Assembly (NCBI RefSeq): GCF_002915595.1 | Contig: NZ_PQGG01000019.1 | Span: 236,298-300,297, forward strand | DNA length: 64,000 nt | DNA from: Zhongshania marina | GTDB taxonomy: Bacteria; Pseudomonadota; Gammaproteobacteria; Pseudomonadales; Spongiibacteraceae | Direction: 5' to 3' | In this document: positions 9,955 through 20,061 of the stretch, in pieces | Position numbering within the stretch: position 1 is the first letter of the stretch | Layout: every line of letters starts with the position of its first letter | Program-made: the position numbers and the translations under genes | Notes under the pieces: model-generated | Told to the model about the DNA's origin: nothing | Databases searched by the model: none | The model's input: the letters and a program-made list of their open reading frames with translations, nothing else

Positions 9955-12000
9955 ATGATGACAAAATACGCTACCCCGCTGGCATTAGGCATTAGCCTCG
10001 CATCTGGCTTAGCACTGGCGGCTGAGAATTCACCGACAACACCGGAAACCGTTGCGGTCACGGCAGACCGCATTGAAAAACAAATCAATGAACAAAGCTT
10101 GGCGCTCACTATCATCAGCCAAGAAGATATTGAAAGCATAGGTCACACCCATATCAGCCAAGCACTGAATCAAGTGCCGGGCGTAACAATTAGCCGCGGC
10201 AACGGCCAAGAAAGCCTTACGGCCATGCGCTCTGGCGTTCTTACAGGCACCGGCAGCTGTGGCGCCTTTTACTTTGCCGAAGACGGCATCCCGCTCCGCG
10301 CACCAGGCTTTTGCAATGTAAATCAGCTATTTGACGTCAACGCTGAGCAAGCTGCCCGCATAGAAGTGATTCGCGGCCCAGGAACAGCAGTTCACGGAAC
10401 GAACGCTTTAAATGGCGTCATCAATGTAATTAGCCAAGCCCCCGCTGCCGAGGCCGAAACCCACCTTTCCCTTGAGGCCGGCCCAGACAAATACGGCCGC
10501 GTAAAAGCCAGCCATAGCGATACCAATGGCAAACACGGTTACCGCATTAGCCTGCAAGGCAGTCATGACGACGGGTATAAAGACGAATCTGGCTATGATC
10601 AGCAAAAAATGAATTTGCGCCATGACTATCGCGGCGAGACATGGACTATTCAATCTATGCTGGCGGCGAGTAATCTTAACCAAGAAACCGCCGGCTATAT
10701 TTTAGGTAAAGACGCCTACAAAGATGAAAGCCGTAAGCGAGAAAACCCAAATCCTGAGGCCTTTAGGAACAGCAGCAGCGCCCGCTATTACAGCCGCTTT
10801 GAGCGCGAGGGTGAACGGGACAGTCGCTTCATCGTTACACCATATTTGCGCTACACCGAGATGGAATTTCTGCAACATTTTTTACCTGGCACACCGCTTG
10901 AAGAAAACGGTGAACGCACAGCAGGTCTACAAAGCGCCTTTTATCAGAACTACAGCGAGAACGTCACGCTCTATAACGGTTTTGATATGGAGGCAACCAA
11001 AGCCTATTTAAAACAGTCACAGAACCAAGCCAGCTTTGCGTCTTTTCCAACTGGCCAGCACTACGATTATGAAGTAGACGCCTTATACGGCGCATGGTTT
11101 ATCGGTGGTGACTGGCAAGCGACTAGCAGCACCAAAATTAATTTTGGCGGCCGCTACGATATTCAGTTCTATGACTACGACAATCTTATGATCGACGGCA
11201 ACTCGGCTGCTGACGGTAGCCCCTGCCCGTCTGGCACTTGTCGTTACGCACGCCCAGCGGATGATAAAGAACGCTTCCGTAATAGCTCTTTTAATCTTGG
11301 CGTGATTCAAAGCTTAAGCGAACACACCGATATTGTTGCCAATGCCGCTCACGGCTTTCGAGCGCCGCAGGCCGCCGAGCTGTATCGCTTGCAAGCCCAG
11401 CAACTCAATGCTGATCTTGAGGAAGAATCACTAAACAGTGTCGAAATTGGTCTGCGTGGCAGCTGGGACACTTTCCAATATCGTATATCCACTTACTGGA
11501 TGCACAAAAACGACGTCATTATTCAAGATAGTAATCGCAGCAACGCCAACGGCGGCAAGACAATTGATCGCGGCCTAGAAGCCAACTTCAGCTGGCATAT
11601 AACGCCAAGTTTAATGTGGCAGCTGCAAGCCAGCTATAGCAAACATCAATACGACAACGACGCCTTAACCGCGAAGGGAAATGAGATTGATACCGCGCCA
11701 CGGCAACTCGCGGCAACTTTGATTCGCTGGTCGCCTTTTACCAACACCCGTATTGAGCTAGAAATTCAACACCAAGGTGAATACTTCCTTGAAGAAGACA
11801 ATCTACACCGCTATCCAGGCCACACCCTCAGCAACCTGCGCTGGCGTCAACAGTACGGCGAACAGTTATATTCGGTGCTTAGAATCAACAATCTTAGTGA
11901 TATTGATTATGCCGAACGGGCAGACTACGCCTTCGGCGACTACCGCTACTTTGTTGGCGAGCCGCGTGCGGTTTACCTAGAGCTCGGACTGGACTTTTAA
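9955..12000 (+). CDS. TonB-dependent outer-membrane receptor
   Basis: A 681-residue TonB-dependent receptor. It has a signal peptide (about residues 1-22, ending LALAAEN), a TonB-box-like ETVAVTADR, a plug domain (EDIESIGHTHISQALNQVPGV ... RIEVIRGPGTAVHGTNALNGVINVIS) and a 22-strand barrel ending in aromatic F (YLELGLDF). Two Cys in the plug (SCGAFYF and PGFCNVN) likely form a disulfide. The ligand cannot be told; there is no obvious Fur box upstream. It follows the thioesterase gene closely. Confidence 0.93.
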   Translation: MMTKYATPLALGISLASGLALAAENSPTTPETVAVTADRIEKQINEQSLALTIISQEDIESIGHTHISQALNQVPGVTISRGNGQESLTAMRSGVLTGTGSCGAFYFAEDGIPLRAPGFCNVNQLFDVNAEQAARIEVIRGPGTAVHGTNALNGVINVISQAPAAEAETHLSLEAGPDKYGRVKASHSDTNGKHGYRISLQGSHDDGYKDESGYDQQKMNLRHDYRGETWTIQSMLAASNLNQETAGYILGKDAYKDESRKRENPNPEAFRNSSSARYYSRFEREGERDSRFIVTPYLRYTEMEFLQHFLPGTPLEENGERTAGLQSAFYQNYSENVTLYNGFDMEATKAYLKQSQNQASFASFPTGQHYDYEVDALYGAWFIGGDWQATSSTKINFGGRYDIQFYDYDNLMIDGNSAADGSPCPSGTCRYARPADDKERFRNSSFNLGVIQSLSEHTDIVANAAHGFRAPQAAELYRLQAQQLNADLEEESLNSVEIGLRGSWDTFQYRISTYWMHKNDVIIQDSNRSNANGGKTIDRGLEANFSWHITPSLMWQLQASYSKHQYDNDALTAKGNEIDTAPRQLAATLIRWSPFTNTRIELEIQHQGEYFLEEDNLHRYPGHTLSNLRWRQQYGEQLYSVLRINNLSDIDYAERADYAFGDYRYFVGEPRAVYLELGLDF

Positions 12001-12137
12001 GAGGGGCGGAATTTTAAAATTTCGCGCCTAATTAGCTGTGTTTGTGTGACGACGTTCACAGCTGCGCCAAACACTTATACAGCCGCTGAGCAAACTCGTT
12101 ATATTTAAACCACATTCAATGATATTAGGTCACTGCA

Positions 12138-12422
12138 ATGGGTTTCATAAAAATACTAACGGTCACCTCAGCGCTGATTATCAGCCACAGTGCTCTCGCC
12201 GATCCCAAGCACGACACCAAGAGCCACTCACTTATAGCCATGTGGTCATCTTGGATTAAGGATCTCAAACCAAAAGCAGAGAGCAGCGCGTGGCCAGAAC
12301 TACCAAAAATCAGCACGCGCTTTCATATTGAAACTCAAGCAAGCCAATTTAAACTACGCAAGGGCGATAAAATGGTTCTCACCATCAGCCCTGTAGGTAT
12401 GTCACTGAATTCGCGCTTTTAA
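12138..12422 (+). CDS. Small exported protein, unknown function
   Basis: A 94-residue protein with a clear signal peptide (MGFIKILTVTSALIISHSALA, cleavage after ALA). The mature part is about 73 residues with a Trp-containing N-terminal region and the C-terminal strand-like KLRKGDKMVLTISPVGMSLNSRF, ending in Phe. I recognise no family. It is 137 bp downstream of the receptor on the same strand and converges with trpS, leaving only 5 bp between the stops. Confidence 0.65.
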   Translation: MGFIKILTVTSALIISHSALADPKHDTKSHSLIAMWSSWIKDLKPKAESSAWPELPKISTRFHIETQASQFKLRKGDKMVLTISPVGMSLNSRF

Positions 12423-12427
12423 GCCTT

Positions 12428-13432
12428 TTATTGAAAAGCAGCTAAACCAACTGCCTTGCGCACTTTTGCCAACATCGGCGCAGCCTGTGCCCTAGCCTTT
12501 TCTGCACCTTTTTTAAGCTCAGCCTCTAAAAACTCGCCATCGGCTAAAATCGCCTCATAACGCTCACGCGCGGGAGCAAGCTGTGTATTAATTAATTCAA
12601 ACAAATCCTTTTTCGCCTGGCCCCAAGCAATACCATCGGCAAATTTTTGACGCATTCCCACTGCCTCTGCAGGTGTAGCAAAGGCCTTCCAAATTTCAAA
12701 TACCGTCGAGCTATCTGGATCTTTGGGCTCGCCTGGCTCTAGCAAATTCGTTTTAACCTTATTAATGTGCTTTTGCAGTTTCTTTTCTGGCAAAAAAAGC
12801 GGGATAGTATTGCCGTAGCTTTTGCTCATTTTGCGGCCATCTAAACCACTCAACACCGCTACATCGTCAACAACCGCCTCCGGAAGAATAAAGGTGTCAC
12901 CGTACAAATGATTAAAGCGCTGGGCCATGTCGCGGGCCATTTCAATGTGTTGAATCTGATCTCGACCCACCGGCACTTTGCTGGCATTAAACATTAAAAT
13001 ATCTGCCGCCATTAAAATCGGGTAGCTGAACAAGCCCATCGTTACGCCAAAATCTGGGTCATCGCCGTTTTCCTCATTGGCTTGTACCGCCGCTTTGTAG
13101 GCGTGGGAGCGATTCATTAATCCCTTTGCGCACACACAGGTAAGAATCCAGCTCAGCTCGGTAATCTCGGGAACGTCTGACTGCCGATAAAAAGTCGTCG
13201 AGTCGGTATCTAGCCCCAAGGCCAGCCACGTCGCTGCGATTTCTCGGCTAGATTGATGAACCTTTGCAGGTTCATGGCTTTTGATAAGAGCGTGATAATC
13301 AGCAAGAAAGAAAAATGCATCAAACTCGCCGCGCTGGCTTTCTGCAATAGCAGGACGAATTGCGCCAACGTAATTTCCTAAATGCGGCGTTCCGGTGGTC
13401 GTAATGCCGGTAAGTACCCGCTGCTTAGCCAT
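12428..13432 (-). CDS. trpS: Tryptophan--tRNA ligase
   Basis: Class I synthetase charging tRNA-Trp. The ATG ending at 13432 (AGGA eight bases upstream) gives 334 residues starting [21 protein letters not shown], where PHLGN is the HIGH motif. [13 protein letters not shown] (about 204) is the KMSKS loop. LMAADILMF and [16 protein letters not shown] are conserved tryptophan/ATP-site segments. It is of the Pseudomonas type, not the E. coli type. The longer start at 13468 is rejected for lack of a ribosome site. Confidence 0.97.
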   Translation of the reverse strand: MAKQRVLTGITTTGTPHLGNYVGAIRPAIAESQRGEFDAFFFLADYHALIKSHEPAKVHQSSREIAATWLALGLDTDSTTFYRQSDVPEITELSWILTCVCAKGLMNRSHAYKAAVQANEENGDDPDFGVTMGLFSYPILMAADILMFNASKVPVGRDQIQHIEMARDMAQRFNHLYGDTFILPEAVVDDVAVLSGLDGRKMSKSYGNTIPLFLPEKKLQKHINKVKTNLLEPGEPKDPDSSTVFEIWKAFATPAEAVGMRQKFADGIAWGQAKKDLFELINTQLAPARERYEAILADGEFLEAELKKGAEKARAQAAPMLAKVRKAVGLAAFQ

Positions 13433-13544
13433 AGTCTTTTCCTGTTCGATTTTGAGGCGGCCTTGCAATTAGCCGCTGCTCTGAATAAAGGCGCTTATGA
13501 TACTGGCTCGCCACTGCGGTGTCAGTAATCCCTGCACCCAGAAG

Positions 13545-14642
13545 CTATCCTAATAAATCGTCAAATATCTGCTGATAGCGCGGCGCCAAGTGCTGCCAAC
13601 TTAAGGTGCTCACATCTACTGACGCTAAGTTACCCTGCTCTTTTTTAATCAATAGATTTTGTAGTTGTGCTCTACAGGCGCTAGCCTCTAACTGCACATC
13701 ATCACTCACAGCATAGCGATACTCTTCACCAAACCATTCTGGGTAGCAAAGACGATCTGGAACGAGTGGCGTGCAGCCCTGAGCAACGGCCTCTAATACC
13801 GCCAAGCCCTGAAAGTCATGTATGGCGGTAGACAAAACCACATCACAGCGCGATAACAACTCCCCGTAACGGCTAGCCTCCGCAACATAGCCCCACTGGC
13901 ACAGCGCCAATGTCTCACTGCCTTCAATCATCGCCTTAATTTTTGTAAATTCTTGGGGATGATGCCGAAACTGCTGACCGGCAATATAAAAATCCAGCGG
14001 CAGAGAGTGCTCGACACATTCCTTAACTAATGCCAATAAGCGGTCTGGCCCCTTGTCGTACTCCCAGCGGTGATTCCACAAGACGCTTAATCGCGCCCCC
14101 GCGGGACGAGGGGAATAGTCGTGAAGTTCTATTCCAACCGGCAATACTTGGGAATTTGCGAGCTGGGTCGCCACCTCGCTACGGGGTGCAAAGTCGGGCA
14201 GTTTTGCCAACAGACTGTCGGCACCCGCCAATAAAGTGCGGCGGTTATAATCGCTGTTAAAAAGTACTTTATCAGCCGCCAAGGCGGTATAAATATTGAG
14301 AATTTGCGGTTCTACCCCGCTACGCTGCTGGGTGTTTTGGGGATAGCTAAACTGATTTTCGTGAAAATAAACCACGGTCGGAATTCGGCCTAACTCCGGA
14401 ACCAAGCCACGCAAGGCAGACAAGTCAGTCATGGAAGTCGCCAGCACAATATCATACCCCGCCGCTAACACCGTCCGCTGCTGCATGGCCCAGCTCAAAC
14501 TATTACCGCGAATACGCCAACTGAAATAGCGCGCCGGTAAACTTAATACCGTCCACTCAATATTCGGCAAATATCGCATTAGGCCATCTAACCAATGGCG
14601 ATGGCTGTCAGCATGGTAGGCGGATAAAACCAGCACTCTCAT
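13545..14642 (-). CDS. DUF3524/GTDC1-like glycosyltransferase (possible queuosine mannosyltransferase)
   Basis: A 365-residue GT-B glycosyltransferase. It opens with the DUF3524 N-terminal domain (MRVLVLSAYHADSHRHWLDG, VVYFHENQFSYP, VLFNSDYNRRTL) and a GT4-like C-terminal half (LWNHRWEYDKGPDRLL, QWGYV, DVVLSTAIHDFQGLAVLEAV, GCTPLVPDRLCYPEWF). These match the human GTDC1 family, shown to be the tRNA-queuosine mannosyltransferase QTMAN. The bacterial role is inference. ATG 14642 is preferred; a TTG at 14651 is possible. Confidence 0.85.
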   Translation of the reverse strand: MRVLVLSAYHADSHRHWLDGLMRYLPNIEWTVLSLPARYFSWRIRGNSLSWAMQQRTVLAAGYDIVLATSMTDLSALRGLVPELGRIPTVVYFHENQFSYPQNTQQRSGVEPQILNIYTALAADKVLFNSDYNRRTLLAGADSLLAKLPDFAPRSEVATQLANSQVLPVGIELHDYSPRPAGARLSVLWNHRWEYDKGPDRLLALVKECVEHSLPLDFYIAGQQFRHHPQEFTKIKAMIEGSETLALCQWGYVAEASRYGELLSRCDVVLSTAIHDFQGLAVLEAVAQGCTPLVPDRLCYPEWFGEEYRYAVSDDVQLEASACRAQLQNLLIKKEQGNLASVDVSTLSWQHLAPRYQQIFDDLLG

Positions 14643-14745
14643 ATTATTCAAACCGTTCCACTCAATGACTATTTCGTAAATTGACGCATGCTTATCGCTC
14701 CATTACCCTCGTCGGCTAAACAACTATTTGGATTCAGCAACCGAT

Positions 14746-15540
14746 ATGCGCCAATACACAACCCTGCAGTGGGAAAATACCAACGGCATTGCCAAAATCA
14801 CTTTAAATCGTCCCGACGCGGCCAACAGCATTAACCTTGAAATGGCACAGGAGCTTATGCACGCAGCCATGGTGTGCGACGAAGACAGCAGCATTCGCGC
14901 TGTAATTTTAACCGCCACTGGCAATATGTTTTGTGCGGGCGGCGACGTCCCCAGTTTTAAAGCAGCCGGCGACGATGTTGGCTTATTACTTAAAGATGTA
15001 ACAGCCTGCCTGCACTCCGCTAATGCCCGCTTTGCCCGCATGACAGCGCCACTCATCATTGCTATTAACGGCACCGCTGCCGGTGCCGGTTTTAGTTTAG
15101 CGGTTTCTGGTGACATCGCCCTTGCCGCAGACACCGCAAAATTCACTATGGCCTATACCGGTATTGGTGCCAGCCCTGATGGCGGCGCCAGCGTGTATTT
15201 ACCGCGTCTTATTGGTTTACGGCGCAGCCAAGAACTGATGTTCACCAACCGCGTATTGTCTGCTCAAGAAGCGCTGGATTGGGGCTTACTCACAAAAGTG
15301 GTATCGCCAGAAAACCTGATGGTCGAAGCCGAAACCCTTGCCAGCAAACTTGCCAGCGGGCCTAAAATGGCCCACGGTCAAATCAAGCAATTACTACTGG
15401 GGAGTTACTCTAACTCACTAGAAACCCAGCTAGAAATTGAAAGTCGCGGCATAGCAAAGTGTGTTAGTAGCCCAGAAGGCCGCGAAGGCCTACTGGCATT
15501 TTCTGAAAAACGTAAGCCCGATTTTAAATCGGTAAGCTAA
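14746..15540 (+). CDS. Enoyl-CoA hydratase/isomerase family protein
   Basis: A 264-residue crotonase-fold protein. FCAGGDVPSFK and NGTAAGAGFSLAVSGD form the CoA-binding/oxyanion segments. GASPDGGASVYLPRLIGLRRS carries the conserved Asp-Gly-Gly typical of PaaG-like isomerase/hydratases. Likely a fatty-acid or aromatic-CoA step; substrate unknown. The ATG at 14746 is chosen; a TTG at 14728 would add six residues. Neither has a strong ribosome site. Divergent from the glycosyltransferase. Confidence 0.88.
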   Translation: MRQYTTLQWENTNGIAKITLNRPDAANSINLEMAQELMHAAMVCDEDSSIRAVILTATGNMFCAGGDVPSFKAAGDDVGLLLKDVTACLHSANARFARMTAPLIIAINGTAAGAGFSLAVSGDIALAADTAKFTMAYTGIGASPDGGASVYLPRLIGLRRSQELMFTNRVLSAQEALDWGLLTKVVSPENLMVEAETLASKLASGPKMAHGQIKQLLLGSYSNSLETQLEIESRGIAKCVSSPEGREGLLAFSEKRKPDFKSVS

Positions 15541-15551
15541 AGCCCCTGATT

Positions 15552-15585
15552 TAGCCTTGAAAGCCAACGCTGGTTCTCAAGGCTA
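15552..15585. terminator. Hairpin between convergent genes
   Basis: TAGCCTTGA / TCAAGGCTA arms (9 bp, perfect) around a 16-nt loop lie between the enoyl-CoA hydratase stop and the apeB stop, and include the latter. No T-tract follows, so rho-independent termination is uncertain. Confidence 0.4.
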
Positions 15586-16884
15586 GACAGCATCGACAAC
15601 CGAGTCTAGTTGATAATACTTGGTCAATACTTTCCTTAAGTTGTACGCATCTTTGCTGCCAGCCAGCTCCCTAATTGAATGCATAGCAAAGGTCGGCACG
15701 CCAATATCTAGGGTCTTCACCCCAATAGCAGACGCCGTCAACGGCCCTATCGTGCTACCACAGGCCATATCACTGCGCACCACGAAACTTTGCACCGCAA
15801 CATCGCTACTCACGCACAGGCGGCGAAATAGAGAGCTTGTCTCGCTATTGGTCGCGTAACGCTGATTAACATTGTTTTTAATAACCGGCCCGGCATTTAA
15901 CAAGGGGCCGTGATTGCCGTCGTGCTTATCGCTGAAATTAGGGTGGATGCCGTGGGCATTGTCAGCAGAAATCATCATCGAATTTGCAATCGCCCGCTGC
16001 CACGTGATCTCATCCCCCGCAATACGCCGCAATACCGACTCTAGCATGGGCCCCTGCGCACCAACGGCAGACTGACTGCCCACTTCTTCGTGATCATTAC
16101 ACACCAAGACCATATGTTCGCTGGTATCTGCCGTTAACAAGGATTCTAAGCCGATATAACACGACAGCAGGTTGTCGAGGCGTGCACTGGCGATAAAGTC
16201 TTCATTCCAACCCACCATTGCCGCAGGCTGGCAATCATAAAAGCTCAGTTCAAAGTCCAGCACCGCAGAGACATCCTTGTAGCCGTGTGCGCCCAGAGCA
16301 TCAGCGAGCAATGCACGAAAATCGCTAGATTCTTCACTCTGTAAAATAACGACCGGAAGATCACGCTGAGGGTTAACTGAATGGTTGTTGTTGGCGTCGC
16401 GGTCAAGATGAATCGCTAAGCTGGGAATAACACCCACGGGGCGATTCAAATTAATTAAGGCACTACGCAACTGACCCTGTGCGTTTTCGTAATTTACCCT
16501 TCCTGCCAAACCTAGGTCACGATCAAACCACGGATTTAGCAATGCACCGCCATATACCTCTACACCAAGCTGAAAATAGCCATGCCGGTGCAATTCGGGT
16601 GTCGGCTTAACCTTCAAATTAGGGCTATCGGTGTGCGCGCCCACCATTCTCCAACCCCGTTCATGAACCGGATCTTTGCCGCAGCGAAAAGCAACGATCG
16701 ATGAGCCATTGCGAATAAGATAGTAGCCCTTGCCCTGCTCAAGCTGCCATTCACCGCGCTCGTCCAAGGCGCTAAAACCTGCCTCCTGAAGGCGTAAACG
16801 CATTTCCTCAACCGCATGGAATGGGGTTGGACTCGCGTCTAAAAACTCACGCAGACGCTTATTAAATTCCTGTAAATCACTCAT
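15583..16884 (-). CDS. apeB: M18 family aminopeptidase
   Basis: A 433-residue zinc aminopeptidase (aspartyl-aminopeptidase-like, cytosolic). Metal-site motifs: [15 protein letters not shown] (His-x-Asp), [19 protein letters not shown] (Glu-Glu) and [25 protein letters not shown] and [12 protein letters not shown] complete the site. ATG 16884 has GAGGG upstream and overlaps the stop of the preceding dehydrogenase by 8 bp; the 16908 start is rejected. Confidence 0.95.
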   Translation of the reverse strand: MSDLQEFNKRLREFLDASPTPFHAVEEMRLRLQEAGFSALDERGEWQLEQGKGYYLIRNGSSIVAFRCGKDPVHERGWRMVGAHTDSPNLKVKPTPELHRHGYFQLGVEVYGGALLNPWFDRDLGLAGRVNYENAQGQLRSALINLNRPVGVIPSLAIHLDRDANNNHSVNPQRDLPVVILQSEESSDFRALLADALGAHGYKDVSAVLDFELSFYDCQPAAMVGWNEDFIASARLDNLLSCYIGLESLLTADTSEHMVLVCNDHEEVGSQSAVGAQGPMLESVLRRIAGDEITWQRAIANSMMISADNAHGIHPNFSDKHDGNHGPLLNAGPVIKNNVNQRYATNSETSSLFRRLCVSSDVAVQSFVVRSDMACGSTIGPLTASAIGVKTLDIGVPTFAMHSIRELAGSKDAYNLRKVLTKYYQLDSVVDAV

Positions 16885-17779
16885 TACCGCGTTTCCCTCG
16901 ATGCTCACTCGGCATCGAATGTTGTAGTGCTAATAATAAACTAGAGGTATCGCTACGCCCGCCGCCAAGGTTTTGGACTTGAGTATAAAACTGGTCAACC
17001 AAAGCCGTGACCGGCAAGCTCAGTTTGCGCTTACGCGCCTCATCTAAGACATAGCCTAGATCCTTACGCATCCAGTCTACTGCAAAGCCAAAATCAAATT
17101 CCTTTGCCAGCATTGTCTTAGCGCGATTATCCATTTGCCAAGATTGCGCCGCGCCACCACTAATAACGTCAATAACCGCTGGCATATCTAGCCCAGCCTG
17201 CTCGCCAAAATGAATGCCTTCGGCTAAGCCCTGCAGCAAGCCAGCAATACAAATCTGGTTCACCATCTTGGCTAATTGCCCCGAGCCTACCGGCCCCAGG
17301 AGTTGATATCGCGCAGCGTATGCCGAAAATAGCGGTGTCACCACAGCAAAGGCATCTGCGTCACCGCCAGCCATTACCGTTAGACGGCCACCTTCTGCGC
17401 CAGCTTGACCACCGGAAACAGGGGCATCAATAAATTGTTGGCCGCAGTCATGTGCGATTCTAGCCATATCTCGGGCCAACTCTGCGGATGTAGTCGAATG
17501 GTCTACAACAACGCCATTCGCGGGCATATGTGCAAACACGCCGTCATCTCCACACAATACTGCGCGCACATCTTCGTCTGCGCCTAGGCACACCATAACC
17601 ACTGCTGCGTCAGCAACTGCTGCCGCAATGGTGGACTTGGCGGCGACACCGTATTCCGTTGACCATTTCTCAGCTTTCACGGCGCTGCGATTAAATACCG
17701 AAACTGAAAATCCGGCACGGCACAAATGCCCCGCCATCGGATATCCCATCGTGCCTAGCCCAATAAACGCGACTTTCAT
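16877..17779 (-). CDS. 3-hydroxyisobutyrate dehydrogenase-like NAD(P) oxidoreductase
   Basis: A 300-residue member of the beta-hydroxyacid dehydrogenase family (MmsB/GarR/GLYR). The N-terminal Rossmann motif is [15 protein letters not shown]. The substrate signature is [22 protein letters not shown] and the catalytic lysine is in GQLAKMVNQ. Could be 3-hydroxyisobutyrate dehydrogenase (valine catabolism), tartronate semialdehyde reductase or a succinic-semialdehyde reductase; motifs alone do not decide. Sits between uppP and apeB on one strand. Confidence 0.88.
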   Translation of the reverse strand: MKVAFIGLGTMGYPMAGHLCRAGFSVSVFNRSAVKAEKWSTEYGVAAKSTIAAAVADAAVVMVCLGADEDVRAVLCGDDGVFAHMPANGVVVDHSTTSAELARDMARIAHDCGQQFIDAPVSGGQAGAEGGRLTVMAGGDADAFAVVTPLFSAYAARYQLLGPVGSGQLAKMVNQICIAGLLQGLAEGIHFGEQAGLDMPAVIDVISGGAAQSWQMDNRAKTMLAKEFDFGFAVDWMRKDLGYVLDEARKRKLSLPVTALVDQFYTQVQNLGGGRSDTSSLLLALQHSMPSEHRGKRGNE

Positions 17780-17791
17780 GTGGCTCTCCGT

Positions 17792-18592
17792 TTAGGATGC
17801 GAGTACAGCGAATAATAAACCCGCCAGCAAAACACGGTAGATCGCAAAGGGCATCATCCCCATACGCTCGACCCAACTCATAAATAAATGAATACAAGCG
17901 TAAGCGGTTATCGCCGACACTCCCGCACCAATTGCCAAGTAATTCCATGCTACCGGATCACTACTTTCAATCAATTCTAATAATTTATAAGAACCCGCAG
18001 CCGCAATAATGGGCATAGAAAGTAAAAATGAAAATCGCGCTGAATCACTGCGATTTAACCCCAACATCAATGCGGCGGTAATAGTAATACCAGAACGGGA
18101 GGTACCGGGGATAAGCGCAATTGCCTGTGCAATACCAACAATAATTGCAATGCGTAATCCGATATCTGCCAATTGCTTGCCATGCTTTGCGTAGCGATCA
18201 ACCACACCCAACAACACACCAAATACGAGCGTCGTCGTCGCCAAGACATAGCCAGAGCGTAAATGCGCTTCAATAAAATCGTTAAATATTAGCCCCGCTA
18301 AGACCGCTGGAATCGTCGCGACGATGACCATCCAACCTAAGCGACTATTTTCTGTTTGTTTCCGCGATGCAAGGCTGCCAAACCAGTCGCTTAAAATCGC
18401 CATGACCTCACTGCGGAAATACCACAGCACCGCAAGCAGAGACCCCACATGCACAGCTACATCAAAGGCAAGCCCTTGGTCTTCCCAGCCTAAAAGCGTT
18501 TGCGGCAACACCAAATGGCCAGAGCTCGATACCGGAAGAAATTCCGTCAAACCCTGAATGGCGGCGAGAATGACCGCACGTAAAGAATCCAT
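17792..18592 (-). CDS. uppP: Undecaprenyl-diphosphatase UppP (BacA)
   Basis: A 266-residue integral membrane phosphatase that recycles undecaprenyl diphosphate for peptidoglycan synthesis. The two catalytic motifs are present: GLTEFLPVSSSGHLVLP (about 15-31) and PGTSRSGITITAALMLG (about 160-176). Several hydrophobic helices and normal length. Located between tsaB and the dehydrogenase gene on the minus strand. Confidence 0.97.
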   Translation of the reverse strand: MDSLRAVILAAIQGLTEFLPVSSSGHLVLPQTLLGWEDQGLAFDVAVHVGSLLAVLWYFRSEVMAILSDWFGSLASRKQTENSRLGWMVIVATIPAVLAGLIFNDFIEAHLRSGYVLATTTLVFGVLLGVVDRYAKHGKQLADIGLRIAIIVGIAQAIALIPGTSRSGITITAALMLGLNRSDSARFSFLLSMPIIAAAGSYKLLELIESSDPVAWNYLAIGAGVSAITAYACIHLFMSWVERMGMMPFAIYRVLLAGLLFAVLAS

Positions 18593-18616
18593 GACTATAC
18601 CGTCCTAAATAATAAA

Positions 18617-19300
18617 TTAAGATTTTTGCCAAGCGACACTTTCACGTAGATACACAGGCTGGGCTAGCTCTGCACTCGCGTAATAACCTCGCTCATAAGC
18701 ACGCACTGCGAGTTTTAGTACTGCCTGCGCTCGCGGATAAACATCCGTATTTACACTTTTTAACGGGGAGGCCTGACGAAATCGCGACGCATATAACCAG
18801 CCGCTGCCAAATCCAAATATTTCACTACTATTTGCAAGCACCTCAATCGACTCGGGTGCTCGCAAACTATCTGCAGCTAAGGGCTCAGCAAAACCGCTCT
18901 GATAACAATACTCGCCCCAGTAGACCTCATCCATGCGAGCATCTAAAGCCGGCAGCAACACATCACCCTCATTCACCTGCAATTGATCTGCCTCTCCCTG
19001 AGCAATGGCCTGTAATGTAGACACCGCCACCACTGGCCTATCTACAGAAAACGCCAGTCCTTGCACGATGCCCGCACACACCCGCAGCCCAGTAAAAGAA
19101 CCCGGGCCAGCTGAAAAACCAATGGCATCTACATCGCTAAGGCGAATACCTTCCTCAGACAAGATCTGATCAACCATTGGCAGCAAATAGCGGGTATGGG
19201 CACGGGGCAAAAGGCGGAAATCTTCTCTTTGCCGGCCATTGTGGAGCAAAGCAACGGAACAGGCTTCTGTTGAAGCCTCAATCGCGAGTAAACTTGTCAT
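18617..19300 (-). CDS. tsaB: tRNA threonylcarbamoyladenosine biosynthesis protein TsaB
   Basis: TsaB is the scaffold partner of TsaD/TsaE in t6A37 synthesis. The ATG ending at 19300 gives 227 residues with the N-terminal MTSLLAIEASTEACSVAL (ASKHA fold) and the GFSAGPGSFTGLRV segment. The upstream start at 19366 would add a 22-residue tail absent from the family. It is divergent from mobA. Confidence 0.95.
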   Translation of the reverse strand: MTSLLAIEASTEACSVALLHNGRQREDFRLLPRAHTRYLLPMVDQILSEEGIRLSDVDAIGFSAGPGSFTGLRVCAGIVQGLAFSVDRPVVAVSTLQAIAQGEADQLQVNEGDVLLPALDARMDEVYWGEYCYQSGFAEPLAADSLRAPESIEVLANSSEIFGFGSGWLYASRFRQASPLKSVNTDVYPRAQAVLKLAVRAYERGYYASAELAQPVYLRESVAWQKS

Positions 19301-19413
19301 TAATTCAGCCGTGGAGCAGTTTCTGTTAGAACATCTAATGCCGCAGAATAATAGCATACCGCACAAGCTTGAGCGCTGTAGACTTTCAGCAAAGCCGCAA
19401 TTTAGGAAGCATA

Positions 19414-20004
19414 ATGGCGAGCAATAATATTAACCCACAAGACGTTACCGCGCTGATCCTTGCCGGCGGCGAAGGACGCCGCTTGGGAGGACAGGACAAA
19501 GGCTTAATACACTGGCAAGAGCGCCCCTTTATCGAGTACGCATTAGACGCTGTACCTAGCGACATCAGCCGCACACTGATTAGCTGCAACCGCAATATTG
19601 ATCAGTACCAGCAGTACGGTGAAACAGTTCAAGATAATGACGCAAGGTACGAAGGCCCCCTTGCCGGCATCTACGCCGCAATGCAAGTTGCCTCTACCCC
19701 GTTTATATTCGTTCTACCCTGTGACAGCCCACTGCTACCAAAAGACCTCTACCAGCATTTGGCTGCCGCATTAAAAATCAGCCAGGCAGATATATGTTAC
19801 GTAGACGACGGAATACAGAAGCAATATTTATTTGCCTTGATACGCACTAGCCTTAAACCGTCATTAAAGGACTATTTAGCCGCGGGAAACCGACAGGTGC
19901 ATCGCTGGTACAAGCAACACCAATTTGTAGAAGCAAACCTAAGTGAGCAACAACGCGCTTTTAGAAACGTGAATCGACGCGAAGATCTTGTCGATCTTAA
20001 TTAA
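19414..20004 (+). CDS. mobA: Molybdenum cofactor guanylyltransferase MobA
   Basis: MobA attaches GMP from GTP to molybdopterin. The 196-residue product starts at an ATG eight bases after TTAGGAAG, giving DVTALILAGGEGRRLGGQDKG, the nucleotidyltransferase motif. FVLPCDSPLLPKDLY carries the metal-binding Asp. The upstream TTG (19369) is rejected because it lacks such a site and exceeds the usual length. Its presence implies the cell makes the bis-MGD cofactor. Confidence 0.95.
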   Translation: MASNNINPQDVTALILAGGEGRRLGGQDKGLIHWQERPFIEYALDAVPSDISRTLISCNRNIDQYQQYGETVQDNDARYEGPLAGIYAAMQVASTPFIFVLPCDSPLLPKDLYQHLAAALKISQADICYVDDGIQKQYLFALIRTSLKPSLKDYLAAGNRQVHRWYKQHQFVEANLSEQQRAFRNVNRREDLVDLN

Positions 20005-20011
20005 CAAGCAT

Positions 20012-20036
20012 AAAAAAAGGAGGCTTTCGCCTCCTC
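20012..20036 (-). terminator. Rho-independent terminator of histone-like gene
   Basis: Read on the minus strand: AGGAGGC, GAAA tetraloop, GCCTCCT, then TTTTTTT. A textbook intrinsic terminator about 26 bp beyond the stop of the Lys/Ala-rich gene. It may also stop mobA transcripts, though the plus strand lacks a good T-tract. Confidence 0.9.
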
Positions 20037-20061
20037 TTCTGCTCAAACCATAATTATTCAA

